Assembly (NCBI GenBank): GCA_964642165.1
Contig: CAZXOC010000042.1
Location: 1-34,961 of the forward strand
Direction: 5' to 3'
Length of the DNA stretch: 34,961 bases
From: CAYRVX01 sp964642165
GTDB lineage: Bacteria > Planctomycetota > Phycisphaerae > SM23-33
Part shown: piece after piece, positions 1 to 8,314 of the stretch
How positions within the stretch are numbered: position 1 is the stretch's first letter
Layout: every line of letters begins with the position of its first letter
Translations under genes and position numbers: made by a program
Notes under the pieces: model-generated
Database searches by the model: none
Told to the model about the DNA's origin: nothing
What the model saw: the letters and a program-made list of their open reading frames with translations, nothing else

Positions 1-166
1 TGAACTGCGTGTCCGCCGCCTCGACGTTGTGCCCGAAGACCAGCCGCGGCACGGGGCCGAGGACCTTCCGCGGATCCACCGCGATCGCCGCGCCCCCGCG
101 CGCCTCCCCGGCGTCGGCCGCCGACCACACGGCGGCGAGGATCAACACACATGGAGCATGGCGCAT
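1..166 (-). CDS. Probable GH51-like alpha-L-arabinofuranosidase, N-terminus only
   Basis: This is the first 55 codons of a minus-strand gene that continues past the left edge. The ATG lies at 166-164, behind a purine-rich AGGGAGGGAAG stretch, and only 15 bases after the stop of the upstream metallohydrolase gene, so the two are probably co-transcribed. Residues 1-19 form a short hydrophobic export signal. The mature start carries DPRKVLGPVPRLVFGHNVEA. The 'FGHNxEA' pattern, shortly after a DPxKVLGPV strand, is how many GH51-like arabinofuranosidases of Planctomycetota begin. If so, the protein would release arabinose from arabinan or arabinoxylan outside the cytoplasm. No catalytic residue lies inside the window, so the family call rests on this short N-terminal match alone. 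Confidence 0.5.
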   Translation of the reverse strand, partial: MRHAPCVLILAAVWSAADAGEARGGAAIAVDPRKVLGPVPRLVFGHNVEAADTQF

Positions 167-181
167 GGGCCGCTTCCCTCC

Positions 182-2740
182 CTAACCGTGGTGCTCCGGG
201 TGATCGTCGACCGGGGTGTGCTCGTGGTAGTGGCCCATCCGGTGCATGCGGTTGTGCAGCTTGCGGTGGACGGACTGGAGGACGAGGCGCATCTGCTTCC
301 AGCGCTGCGTCCGGGCGCGCGTGCCGACCGTGTCGAGGTACGCCAGGGCCCCCTCGACCTGCTCCAGGATCGTCACGGCGTCGGCGGCGGCGTAGAACTC
401 CGAGCCCTTGAGCCGCACCATCACCGGCGAGGTGTGGGCGGCGACGATCTCGGGCTTGTCGCGGTAGTGCCCGCGGACCAGCAGCGCCACCCACGAGCTG
501 CGGTCGAGCTTCACGGACCAGTGCCCCTTCGCCTGCCACTTGCCGACGGAGAGGCTCTGGCGGATCTCGCCATTGACGATCAGCTCGACGCGGCTCATCG
601 GCACGGTGACGCTGGCGGCGTGCCAGGTCACGTCCACGGTGCCGCCGGTGCGGCCCATCCGGAGCCACGAGCCGGGGGGCTTGCCCTCGACGGCGAGCTC
701 CACGAGCGGCCCGTAGGTGACGAACGTGTCCGCCGAGCGGATCGCCCGCTTCCACGCCTCGTAGGTGAACGGCGTTCCGCGCGGGATGCGGGCGTAGGTG
801 CGGACGGTGCCGACGGCGGTGTTGGCGGTCATCTTGTCCGTCCCGCCGACGGCCGCGACCAGGTAGCCGCAGTTCAGGTAGCGGTACCAGTCGCTCAGCG
901 AGTAGGGGTCGATGCCGCCGTAGAGGTTGCCCCAGGCGGTCATCTCGACGCCGTCGATCTGCCCGTCGACGATGGCCGCCGCGCCTTCCATCCGCGGGTT
1001 GGGGAAGTGCGGCAGCACGACCACGCCGCCCCGGGCCCTGCACTGGCGGGCCCAGTCGGTCAGCAGGACCTCGATCGGGTCGCCGAGGGCCGACTCGTCC
1101 GGCCCGCCGGTGGTCATCGGGGCGATGATCCGCCCGTTGTAGCCCAGCAGCGAGATGTGCCCCAGGACGTGCTGGCGGTTCTCCGTGCCGACGCGGACGA
1201 GGTATTCGCCGTCGCCGCCGGCCTGGCGGGAGCCCCAGGTGGTCCGGCCGTCGAAGTCGCCGACGTTGGTCATCAGCTCGCCCCACTGGCTGGCCAGCAG
1301 GTTGACCACGTTGACGCCCTCGGCGGCGCCCTCGAGCATCGCCGACGGCGGCGAGAGGAAGTGCACGTGCGTGTCGGCGGTGACCCACCCCTTGCGGCGC
1401 CACGGCAGGACGCGGTCGATCTCGATCGTGATCTCGCGGGTGCGGCGCGTCACGCGGCAGACCTTGCGGACCGGGCGGATCTCGAAGCCCTTGGAGACCT
1501 CGACGTACACGCGCCCCAGCGGCAGGTCGACGTCCGCCTCGCCGGGGATGTACGTGCAGTGGTGCCGCCCGAGGTGGGAGAAGTCGACGCTGTAGTCCTC
1601 GAACCACGCCGGGTCGGGGATGCGGTGGCGATCGATGGGCGCGAGGTACTCCCCCGCCTCGCCGTGGACGTGCAGCTTGACGGCCACGCTCTTCCGGCTG
1701 CCCTTCTCGACGGCGCGGATCGTCACGCGCTGCGTGGCGGGCGCGACGGCCTGCATCGCGCCGGCCTTGCCCTTGGCCTCCAGCCGGGCGGCGGGCACGG
1801 TGCGGGCGCCGGCGAGATGGAACCGGGCGTCGCCGTGGCAGGTGTACTCCACGAGCACCTCCCGCGGCGAGACGTCCGGCAGGCGGTTGTTGCTGGTCTT
1901 CGCCCACGCGTCGTTGGGATAGACCGGCCGGGGCGTCGCGGAGATGACCTGCCCCATGTCGAGCCGGACCTGCGCCAGCAGGCCCCGGTCGTCGAGGTCC
2001 TGCTCGAGCGCGACGCCGCGAGGCAGGCGCAGGACGGCCTTGCGGCGAGTGCGCCAGCGCAGCGGCTGGGCCGACGCCTTGCCGGTCGAGACGGCCGAAA
2101 CGAGCACCGACCCGCTGACCGGCTCGAAGCGGATCGCCGCGATGGCCTTGCCCGGATGAGGGTTCTCCCACGCCCAGAGCCAGTTGACCCACGGCCCGTC
2201 GTCGGCGGCGCTGACGCGGGTCTGGCGGTGCCCCCAGCCGGGCCCGAGCTGCTCGTGCGGGGGCCTGAGAGGCTGGGGCTTGCGGTGCGCGACGGCCTCG
2301 ACGCAGTTCTCGCCCCAGCGGCGCGTGAAGGCGCCGATCTCGTGCCGACGCCGGACCGCGGCGCGGGCCTCCGTGCCGTCGGCGTAGACGAGCACGTAAT
2401 CGGCCGCGCGCTCCCCCAGCCGCCCCACGCCGCGCATCGGCGAGAGGAAGCCGTCGTCGTTCGGCTCCAGCGGGCGAACGTCCGACGTGTGCACGAACAC
2501 GAGCCACTCCGCCCGCAGGCGCCCGACCTTCCGCGCGACCGGCCTGTCGCGCAGCAGCACCGGCCGGGCGATGCGGAACGGGATGCCCCAGCCGACGCAC
2601 GAGCCGGTCGGGGCGTGCTTGGCGGCCGCGGCCATTTCCTTCGAGACGCCCGCATCGCCCAGCGAATCCAGGCCGACGTTGCCCCTCAGCGTTACCGGGG
2701 AGAACCGCGACGTGGCGGGACCGTCGATCGAAGACGACAT
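182..2740 (-). CDS. CehA/McbA-type PHP-family metallohydrolase, 852 aa
   Basis: The C-terminal half carries a PHP-type metal site: DTHVHF at 456-461 (the D-x-H-x-H motif, with H458 and H460), GTEN with E520, H528 in VLGHISLLG, H578 in LPHFPNP, and D635 in GGTDKM. This is the pattern of the CehA/McbA family, whose named members hydrolyse carbamate or phosphate esters. Planctomycetes carry many paralogues of unknown substrate. Residues 1-450 form a long beta-rich N-terminal region that I cannot assign, probably accessory or binding domains. No convincing signal peptide is visible. The ATG at 2740 follows AGGAAAGGAA and comes 28 bases after the GNAT gene, and the arabinofuranosidase-like gene starts 15 bases downstream. 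The neighbours suggest a carbohydrate-derived substrate. The fold is well supported and the reaction is unknown. Confidence 0.8.
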   Translation of the reverse strand: MSSSIDGPATSRFSPVTLRGNVGLDSLGDAGVSKEMAAAAKHAPTGSCVGWGIPFRIARPVLLRDRPVARKVGRLRAEWLVFVHTSDVRPLEPNDDGFLSPMRGVGRLGERAADYVLVYADGTEARAAVRRRHEIGAFTRRWGENCVEAVAHRKPQPLRPPHEQLGPGWGHRQTRVSAADDGPWVNWLWAWENPHPGKAIAAIRFEPVSGSVLVSAVSTGKASAQPLRWRTRRKAVLRLPRGVALEQDLDDRGLLAQVRLDMGQVISATPRPVYPNDAWAKTSNNRLPDVSPREVLVEYTCHGDARFHLAGARTVPAARLEAKGKAGAMQAVAPATQRVTIRAVEKGSRKSVAVKLHVHGEAGEYLAPIDRHRIPDPAWFEDYSVDFSHLGRHHCTYIPGEADVDLPLGRVYVEVSKGFEIRPVRKVCRVTRRTREITIEIDRVLPWRRKGWVTADTHVHFLSPPSAMLEGAAEGVNVVNLLASQWGELMTNVGDFDGRTTWGSRQAGGDGEYLVRVGTENRQHVLGHISLLGYNGRIIAPMTTGGPDESALGDPIEVLLTDWARQCRARGGVVVLPHFPNPRMEGAAAIVDGQIDGVEMTAWGNLYGGIDPYSLSDWYRYLNCGYLVAAVGGTDKMTANTAVGTVRTYARIPRGTPFTYEAWKRAIRSADTFVTYGPLVELAVEGKPPGSWLRMGRTGGTVDVTWHAASVTVPMSRVELIVNGEIRQSLSVGKWQAKGHWSVKLDRSSWVALLVRGHYRDKPEIVAAHTSPVMVRLKGSEFYAAADAVTILEQVEGALAYLDTVGTRARTQRWKQMRLVLQSVHRKLHNRMHRMGHYHEHTPVDDHPEHHG

Positions 2741-2768
2741 GACGCGTTCCTTTCCTGCCGTGGTCGTA

Positions 2769-3260
2769 TCAGTCCAGCCGCATGGCGTAATGGATCTGCC
2801 GCTCGACCTCGCGGAACCCGACGGACGGATACAGGTGCTGGCCGACGGGGTTGCAGGCGAGGGTCTCGATCTTGGCGTGCTTGAGGCCCAGCTCGCGGAA
2901 GCGGTCGAGGGCCCGCAGGAGGAGCCGCCGCCCGACGGCGCGGCCCTGGAAGTCGCCCGCGACGGCCAGGTCGCAGATCGTCCCCCGCGAGGCGGGTCCG
3001 TGGATGGCCGTGGTCACGAAGCCGACGACGCGGCCGCCTGCCTCGGCGACGAAGCACGACCGGCCGCGAAGCTCCACCGCGCGGCGGATGTTCGCCGCTT
3101 TCAGCGCGACCCAGTCCTCCTCGCCGCCCCGGCCGAGCATCTGCTCGATCTTGCTGTCGATGGAGTAGGCCCCGAACACGTCGGCGGTGATGGCGATCAT
3201 CGCCTCCAGGTCCGCCGCCCGCGCCTGCCGGATCACGACCTCCTGCGCGTCCGCATCCAT
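2769..3260 (-). CDS. GNAT-family N-acetyltransferase, 163 aa
   Basis: This is a single GNAT domain of usual length. Strand beta4 (ICDLAVAGDF) leads into the acetyl-CoA pyrophosphate loop QGRAVGRRLL (Q/R-x-x-G-x-G/A). The late motif HLYPSVGFREVER is the family's typical 'YxxxGF' end. The acceptor cannot be read from the sequence. It is the first gene of a minus-strand run with the metallohydrolase and the arabinofuranosidase-like gene. Its ribosome-binding site is unusually strong: GAGGTGATC at 3273-3265, an extended match to the 16S anti-Shine-Dalgarno, which fixes the ATG at 3260. It may detoxify or modify an amine connected with the locus, but that is only a guess. Confidence 0.85.
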   Translation of the reverse strand: MDADAQEVVIRQARAADLEAMIAITADVFGAYSIDSKIEQMLGRGGEEDWVALKAANIRRAVELRGRSCFVAEAGGRVVGFVTTAIHGPASRGTICDLAVAGDFQGRAVGRRLLLRALDRFRELGLKHAKIETLACNPVGQHLYPSVGFREVERQIHYAMRLD

Positions 3261-3264
3261 CGCC

Positions 3265-3273
3265 GATCACCTC
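3265..3273 (-). promoter_or_regulatory. Extended Shine-Dalgarno of the GNAT gene
   Basis: Read on the minus strand this is GAGGTGATC, 4 bases before the ATG at 3260. It matches nine consecutive bases of the extended anti-Shine-Dalgarno complement (GGAGGTGATC), longer than the GGAG or AAGGAG seen before most genes in this window. Confidence 0.7.
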
Positions 3274-3294
3274 GTCGAGCCGCCCTGGCGCCGC

Positions 3295-3324
3295 TGGACG
3301 TTCCGCCGGCGCCGCCGCTACAAT
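3295..3324 (+). promoter_or_regulatory. Putative sigma-70 promoter of the repeat-protein gene
   Basis: TGGACG (3295-3300) and TACAAT (3319-3324) are separated by 18 bases, about 45 bases before the ATG at 3370. The -10 is 5/6 and the -35 is 4/6 against consensus. The -10 sits in the context CGCTACAATC, which recurs before mnmA, and a GCTATAAT variant lies before rpoD. Confidence 0.45.
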
Positions 3325-3369
3325 CCGCCACCAGGATAGCGGCTCGATCGGCCGCGCAACAGGTCCGGG

Positions 3370-5346
3370 ATGAAACGGACGTTCACCATCCTCGTCACGT
3401 TGGCGGCCGCGGCCGCCTGCCTTGGCCAGTCCCGACCGGCTGAGCGGCAGCGACACCGTCGCCTGGTGCCGACGGTCGCGCAGGCCGTCCGGCCGGAGAT
3501 CGAGCGCCGCCTGGCGGATCGCGAGAAGAAGGTGCGGGAGCAACTGGCCGTGGCCCTGCGGGTGCCGGCGCTGTTCAAGCTGCCGGTGCGCCTTCGGTGC
3601 GCGTCCGATCCCTGGGCCGGCATGCGGGACCTGGAGGACCAGGGACTGCGGATCGCGGGGGCCGTCCGCGGCGGCCCCGACGCCCTGCCGGGCCTGCTGG
3701 ATCGCCTGTGCGAGGCGTGCGGTAAACCGACCGCCCCCGCCCCGCCGCCCGAGGCGGGGAAGCTCCGTTCGCTGTCGGACCACGTTCGCTACGCAAGGGC
3801 CGTGCTGGATGCCGCCGCGAAGGCCCGCGCGGAGGCCCTCGCCAAGCTGCCCGCCGACGCACGGACGTTCGGGTACGACTGGCCGGCGGTGACGGTCCGG
3901 ACGTTCGGCCCGCAGGTGCACATGACGGACAAGGCGCGGCCGCTGCTCCAGAACGACCGCGCCTTCTGCGGGCTGATCCAGACGCGCTGCGACTGGCCCA
4001 AGCTGGTGGTGGCGGCCAAGCTGCTGGCTGCCCTGGGACGACGGCAGCACCTTACGTCGCTGGCCGCGGCGTGCGAGGGCGCCGAATCGCGGGCGACGAA
4101 CGGCGACGGCGTGACGGGCACGCTGCTCTATCGCAGCGAGTGCGACGCCGGGGCGATCCTCATCGGCGGGCCGGGCGCGAACACGTACCGTCCCGCCGGG
4201 CCCGTCGCGCTGCTCGTGGACGTCGGCGGCAACGACGTCTACCGCGGCAAGGTCGCCGCCGGCTTCGACGCCAACCACGGCCTCGCCGTGGTGATCGATC
4301 TGGACGGCAACGACACGTACGAGCCCGACCCGCTGGGGCTGGCGACGGGCCGGCTCGGCGTCGGGCTGCTGATCGACCGCCGCGGCGACGACGTCTACCG
4401 GCTCGCACCGGGCTCCGGCGGCACGGCGTTCGGAGGCATCGGCGTGCTGCTGGACGCCGACGGCAACGACACGTACACGGGCTCGCGGTTCACCCAGGGC
4501 ACCGCCGTCGCCGGCGTGGGGCTGCTGCTGGACCTCGCCGGGGACGACCGGTACACGAGCTTCGGCTTCGCCCTGGGCCTCGGCGCGCCCGGCGGCGTCG
4601 GCGCCGTCATCGACGCCCGCGGCAGCGACGCCTACCAGTGCGGGCGCAAGTACCCCAGCGGCTACAACCGCAGCGACCACCCCGACGTCAAGCCCGGCCA
4701 CCCCGCGTTCCAGTACACCGCCTTCGGCCTGGCCGCGGGGCTCGGCCGGCGGGTCCTGTCGCCCAAGCCGAAGGACCACGCCTACAACCTGGCCGGCGGG
4801 CTGGGCATGGTGCTGGACCTGGCCGGGCGCGACCGCTACGACAGCTCGAACTTCTCCCAAGGCTGCGGGTACTTCTTCGGCGTGGGGCTGAAGCTGGACC
4901 TGGCCGGCGACGACGTGCACGGCGCCGCGCGCTACGGCCACGCCGCCGGCGCCCACTTCGGCATGGGGCTGTTCGCCGACTACGCCGGCCGCGATACCTA
5001 CACCAGCACGGGCCCGACGTACAACGGGGGCTGCGCGTGGGACCGCAGCGCGTTCCTGTTCGTCGACGGCGCCGGCGACGACGCGTATCTCCTCGAGCGT
5101 TCCGCCGGGCCGGGGCGGGCCGACATCAACTCCTGGGCCGCCTTCGCCGACCTGGCGGGCGACGACCGATACGTGACCCCCGCCGGGCTGGGCCGGGCCT
5201 CCCGGAACGCCCTGGCCGCGTTCCTCGACCTCGCGGGAGCCGACGACTACCGCCGCGCCGGCAGGAGCGGCGACTTCCAGCCCGCCGACGGAGCGACCCA
5301 CCACACGCCCGACGGCGGCCTGTTCCTCGACCGCGGCGAGAAGTGA
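3370..5346 (+). CDS. Exported 26-residue-repeat protein, 658 aa, family unknown
   Basis: I do not recognise a named family. Residues 1-19 are a signal peptide (MKRTF, then a hydrophobic Ala-rich core). Residues 20-260 look helical and charged. From about 262 to the end there are about twelve repeats of the form (hydrophobic)3-D-x-x-G-[N/D]-D-x-Y, then about 13 small residues, then G-hydrophobic-G. The repeat aspartates fall at 284, 310, 336, 362, 388 and 415, then 483, 510, 537, 566, 594 and 620. The first five are exactly 26 apart. A 40-residue insertion (about 425-465) interrupts the array. The regular G-N-D turns recall calcium-binding RTX turns, but the period is much longer, which suggests a parallel beta-helix or beta-roll with Asp and Tyr ladders. 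The ATG has only a weak upstream AGG. The gene converges on the oxidoreductase at 5379. A surface or periplasmic structural or binding role is inferred. Confidence 0.8.
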   Translation: MKRTFTILVTLAAAAACLGQSRPAERQRHRRLVPTVAQAVRPEIERRLADREKKVREQLAVALRVPALFKLPVRLRCASDPWAGMRDLEDQGLRIAGAVRGGPDALPGLLDRLCEACGKPTAPAPPPEAGKLRSLSDHVRYARAVLDAAAKARAEALAKLPADARTFGYDWPAVTVRTFGPQVHMTDKARPLLQNDRAFCGLIQTRCDWPKLVVAAKLLAALGRRQHLTSLAAACEGAESRATNGDGVTGTLLYRSECDAGAILIGGPGANTYRPAGPVALLVDVGGNDVYRGKVAAGFDANHGLAVVIDLDGNDTYEPDPLGLATGRLGVGLLIDRRGDDVYRLAPGSGGTAFGGIGVLLDADGNDTYTGSRFTQGTAVAGVGLLLDLAGDDRYTSFGFALGLGAPGGVGAVIDARGSDAYQCGRKYPSGYNRSDHPDVKPGHPAFQYTAFGLAAGLGRRVLSPKPKDHAYNLAGGLGMVLDLAGRDRYDSSNFSQGCGYFFGVGLKLDLAGDDVHGAARYGHAAGAHFGMGLFADYAGRDTYTSTGPTYNGGCAWDRSAFLFVDGAGDDAYLLERSAGPGRADINSWAAFADLAGDDRYVTPAGLGRASRNALAAFLDLAGADDYRRAGRSGDFQPADGATHHTPDGGLFLDRGEK

Positions 5347-5372
5347 GCCGCGCGGCTGCGCCCGGCGAGCGC

Positions 5373-5387
5373 GTCGCCTCAGGCGAC
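5373..5387. terminator. Small hairpin between convergent genes
   Basis: GTCGCC-TCA-GGCGAC is a perfect 6-bp stem with a 3-base loop in the 32-base convergent gap. The loop is the stop codon of the minus-strand oxidoreductase. A second palindrome, GCCGCGCGGC, lies just after the plus-strand stop. Neither has a U-tract, so an intrinsic terminator is possible but weak. Confidence 0.25.
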
Positions 5388-6710
5388 CGGCTGCCAGCCC
5401 TTTTCGTAGTCGCGTGTCCAGAGCTTCATGGCCTCGGCGTCGCCGACGATGCGGCCCGTCTTCGCATCGCAGCGCAGCGACCGCCCGACGCGCCAGGCGA
5501 TGTTGCCCAGGTGGCTCAGGTGCGCGCTCTTGCTGCCTTCGTCGATACTCGCGTGGAGCTTCGCCCGGCCGCGAATGCCGTCCAGGAAGTTCCGGAGGTG
5601 GTCGGCATCGCCGCCGCGGCCGGTGCCCTTGGCGATCTCCTTGCCGCCCCGGTCATAGGCGACGTAGCCGCTGCCGCGGATGAGCAGCGTTCCGGCTTCG
5701 CCGAAGAAGGCGACGTCGCACTGTGGATCGATCGGCGTGCGCGGCAGGCAGCTTCGCCCTTCCCAGAGGACGAGCGTCTCGCCGAAGTCGAAGGCGACGG
5801 CGTTGGTGTCCGGCGTCTCCTGGTCGTCGTCGTGGAGGTACCGCCCGCCGGTCGAGGCGACGTGGCGAGGGCAATCGACGCCCAGGCCCCAGCGAATGAG
5901 GTCCAGCATGTGCACGCCGTTGTTGCCCAGCTCGCCCGTTCCCCAGTGCCAGAACCAGTGCCAGTTGTAGTGGACGACGTTGTCGCGGTACGGCCGCCGG
6001 GGGGCCGGGCCCTGCCACAGGTCGTAGTCCAGCCAGTCCGGCACGGCGGCGCGCCGGCCCTTGCCGATGCTCGGGCGGGCGTTCAGGTACCAGCTCTTGG
6101 CGTACCGCACGCGGCCGATCAGCCCTTCGCGAAGCCGGGCGACCGCCTCGATGAGGCCCGGCCAGCTCCGCCGCTGCGTGCCGTGCTGGACGACTCGCTT
6201 GTGCTTCCGCGCGGCGGCGACGAGCAGTTCGCCCTCGCGGGCGTTGTGGCTGCACGGCTTCTCGACGTAGACGTGCTTCCCGGCCGCGCAGGCCAGGATC
6301 GCCGCCGGGCTGTGCCAGTGGTCCGGCGCCGCGATGATCAGGGCGTCGACGGCCTTGTCCTCGAGGATCCGGCGGAAGTCCGTCACGCCCTTGGGGCGCC
6401 GGGACTGCACCGCCTCGACGCCCTTGGCGGCGAGGGCCATGTTCCGGCTGTCGACGTCGCAGACGTAGGCGATCTCCGCACCGGGCAGGCGGGCCATGGT
6501 CATCGCCAGCGACGCGCCCCGGCCGGGGGTGCGCCGGTTGTTGGATCGGGACGTCCCCATCACGCCGACGACGACCTTCTCGTTGGGGCTGCCCTGCCCT
6601 CCCGCGACGGTCCTCGGCCCGAGCGCCGTCAGCCCCGCCGCGGCCGCCAGGCTGCCCTTGAGGAAGTCCCGCCGGTCCGTCCCGGACGGCTGCCTGCCTT
6701 GCGGTCCCAT
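5379..6710 (-). CDS. Tat-exported Gfo/Idh/MocA-family oxidoreductase, 443 aa
   Basis: The protein starts with a twin-arginine signal: RRDFLKG at 13-19 and an Ala/Leu core to about 37. The Rossmann domain follows from 45, with the glycine turn VGVMGTSRSN (an unusual form), the APDHWH motif at 128-133 and the catalytic-lysine motif EKPCSH at 150-155 (K151). The C-terminal alpha/beta dimer domain includes HWFWHWGTGELGNNGVHMLD. Family members oxidise or reduce sugars and cyclitols with NAD(P). The Tat signal implies export with cofactor already bound. The ATG at 6710 has GGGAGG before it; the frame is open 97 codons further upstream, but that stretch overlaps the DUF6807 gene and is not used. It is the last gene of the five-gene run, 35 bases after the DUF6807 gene. 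The substrate is unknown; sugar C3 oxidation is inferred from the locus. Confidence 0.9.
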   Translation of the reverse strand: MGPQGRQPSGTDRRDFLKGSLAAAAGLTALGPRTVAGGQGSPNEKVVVGVMGTSRSNNRRTPGRGASLAMTMARLPGAEIAYVCDVDSRNMALAAKGVEAVQSRRPKGVTDFRRILEDKAVDALIIAAPDHWHSPAAILACAAGKHVYVEKPCSHNAREGELLVAAARKHKRVVQHGTQRRSWPGLIEAVARLREGLIGRVRYAKSWYLNARPSIGKGRRAAVPDWLDYDLWQGPAPRRPYRDNVVHYNWHWFWHWGTGELGNNGVHMLDLIRWGLGVDCPRHVASTGGRYLHDDDQETPDTNAVAFDFGETLVLWEGRSCLPRTPIDPQCDVAFFGEAGTLLIRGSGYVAYDRGGKEIAKGTGRGGDADHLRNFLDGIRGRAKLHASIDEGSKSAHLSHLGNIAWRVGRSLRCDAKTGRIVGDAEAMKLWTRDYEKGWQPVA

Positions 6711-6745
6711 CTGTGCCTCCCGCCGGGCCGGGCCCGGCTTGCGCG

Positions 6746-8281
6746 CTACTCCTTCCTGGCCCGTCCCACGTGGGCGGTCGGCGTGGCGCGGTATTCGTCG
6801 AAGCGCTGCGCGACCTTGGCCTTCGCCGCGTTGTGGCGGTGCAGGACCAGGCGATAGCGCAGAGTCAGCTTCTCGCCGGGCCGGATCGCCCGCGAGGCGT
6901 GCATGTTGAACGACGCCCCGGCCCAGCCGTCGTTGCGGCAGTGCCACGCCGTGGGATGGTTGGGGTTGTCCGGGTGGTCGAGGACGGCCACGCCGCCCCA
7001 CCGCCCGGGCGCGACGGGCCCGGACTGGTCGATCCAGGCGGCGCGCTTCGTGTGGGCGTGCTGCTCGTTGCGATCACCGGCGGCGTTGACGATCTGGCCG
7101 CCGCCGTCGAAGACGGTCATCGACGCCGCGACCCGCACGGCCAGGAAGCCGAAGTTCGTCTTGCCGAGCGTCACGGGCTTCGCCCCGGCCGGGGCGAACT
7201 CCAGGTCCACGTCGACCAGGCGCCAGTCCTCCGCGGCGCGGTAGAACGTCAGGCTCCGCCGCCCGCGGAGGATCGCCCGCCCGCCGGCGACCCATCGCGT
7301 CTTGTGGACCAGCCGGCAGGACACGGGGCCGTCCTCCAGCCCATCGAAGCCGTCGTGCGCGATGACGCCCCCCCGCTGCGACCAGAAGTCCTGCCCGTCC
7401 ACGCTGGCGTGGGCGATCCAGATCGAGCGGTGGTGGGCGTGGCTGCCCGTCGGGTCGTGCGGCTTGCCGACCTCCGTCAGCGACGCGCCGTCCGGCCCGT
7501 GGACCGGGTACAGGAACGGGCGGCGGATGGCGAGGGCGTCGCCCTTGGGCGGCTCCCGGACCGGGCCGACGTGGTATGACGTCACCAGCTCCCGCCCCTC
7601 GCGGACGTGCAGCATGCCGCCGACGGGCCAGAGCGGGCGGACCTGCATCCGCGGGAACCAGCGGACGGGCGTAGCGCGGCCGTCGGCGTCGAAGCCGCGA
7701 AGGTTGCGCGGTGGATAGGGCACCTGGATGAGCCGCCCCTTGCGGGCGACGCCGAAGCGCAGGCGGTATCGGGCCGCCCCCCGCGGCGCGCTGTGCACGA
7801 TCCACGTCAGCGTGCCGGCCTGCTTGATCCCGGGAGGGGTCCGGCCGGCGGCATGCCCGCCCAGGTAGCTCACCTCGTCCGTCGTGCCGGGCAGGAGGCG
7901 GCGCCTCTTCGGGCGCGGCTGGACGAGCGAGTCGAACTGGACCGGCTGCTCGACGGCCTTCCCGCCGGCAGAGACGCACTCCAGCCGCAGCGTTCGCTCG
8001 TCCACGGCGCCGGCGGCGCCCAGGTCCGCGAGGATCCCGCTGAAGTCGACCGGGCAGCAGACGGGCACGAAGCGGCTCGCCTTCGGCAGGTCCTTCACCT
8101 CGATCGGGATGGAGAACCAGCGGAAGGCAGCGCCGCCGCTTCGGGCCGCCGCGGGGGGCTCGCGCTGCTTGGCATCCTCTCCCGGCACGGGCGCCTCCCA
8201 ACCCACGAGGACCAGCACGGCCGCCAGCGGCCACGGCGCGGCGGCCGGGCCCATCCCCCTGGAAGTCCGCAGCATCCTCAT
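6746..8281 (-). CDS. DUF6807 ('PmoA-like') protein, probably exported, 511 aa
   Basis: The C-terminal half (about 220-511) matches the DUF6807 family, often labelled PmoA though unrelated to methane monooxygenase. It carries RPFLYPVHGPDG, the His-rich SHAHHRSIWIAHASVDG, and the late HPTAWHCRNDGWAGASFN strand. These conserved histidines look like a metal or active site. The first 35 residues contain a hydrophobic stretch (PLAAVLVLVGW) consistent with a signal peptide. Residues 50-215 are a beta-rich domain I cannot name. The biochemical role of DUF6807 is not established. It recurs next to Gfo/Idh/MocA and DUF1080 genes, as here, which suggests work on oxidised sugars. The ATG at 8281 follows GGTGAGG, and a second ATG two codons later is equally possible. 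A second DUF6807 module ends the fusion protein upstream. Confidence 0.85.
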   Translation of the reverse strand: MRMLRTSRGMGPAAAPWPLAAVLVLVGWEAPVPGEDAKQREPPAAARSGGAAFRWFSIPIEVKDLPKASRFVPVCCPVDFSGILADLGAAGAVDERTLRLECVSAGGKAVEQPVQFDSLVQPRPKRRRLLPGTTDEVSYLGGHAAGRTPPGIKQAGTLTWIVHSAPRGAARYRLRFGVARKGRLIQVPYPPRNLRGFDADGRATPVRWFPRMQVRPLWPVGGMLHVREGRELVTSYHVGPVREPPKGDALAIRRPFLYPVHGPDGASLTEVGKPHDPTGSHAHHRSIWIAHASVDGQDFWSQRGGVIAHDGFDGLEDGPVSCRLVHKTRWVAGGRAILRGRRSLTFYRAAEDWRLVDVDLEFAPAGAKPVTLGKTNFGFLAVRVAASMTVFDGGGQIVNAAGDRNEQHAHTKRAAWIDQSGPVAPGRWGGVAVLDHPDNPNHPTAWHCRNDGWAGASFNMHASRAIRPGEKLTLRYRLVLHRHNAAKAKVAQRFDEYRATPTAHVGRARKE

Positions 8282-8314
8282 TGCCTCACCGCCTGGATTC
8301 GCCGGGGCCGTCTG

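Noticed and set aside
4071..6857. Very long open frames opposite or overlapping real genes (for example 29-2884, 4071-6857, 9312-14063, 18195-21416, 21251-23941, 27516-30713)
   Set aside because: They are Arg/Pro/Ala- or Gly-rich shadows created by strong GC3 bias. None shows a family motif, and each overlaps a gene with clear domain evidence.
6711..7001. Upstream extension of the last oxidoreductase to 7001
   Set aside because: It lies within the DUF6807 gene, and the Tat signal with GGGAGG places the start at 6710.
6746..8281. Methane monooxygenase function suggested by the name 'PmoA'
   Set aside because: The DUF6807 family shares only the label; there are no membrane spans or other pmo genes.
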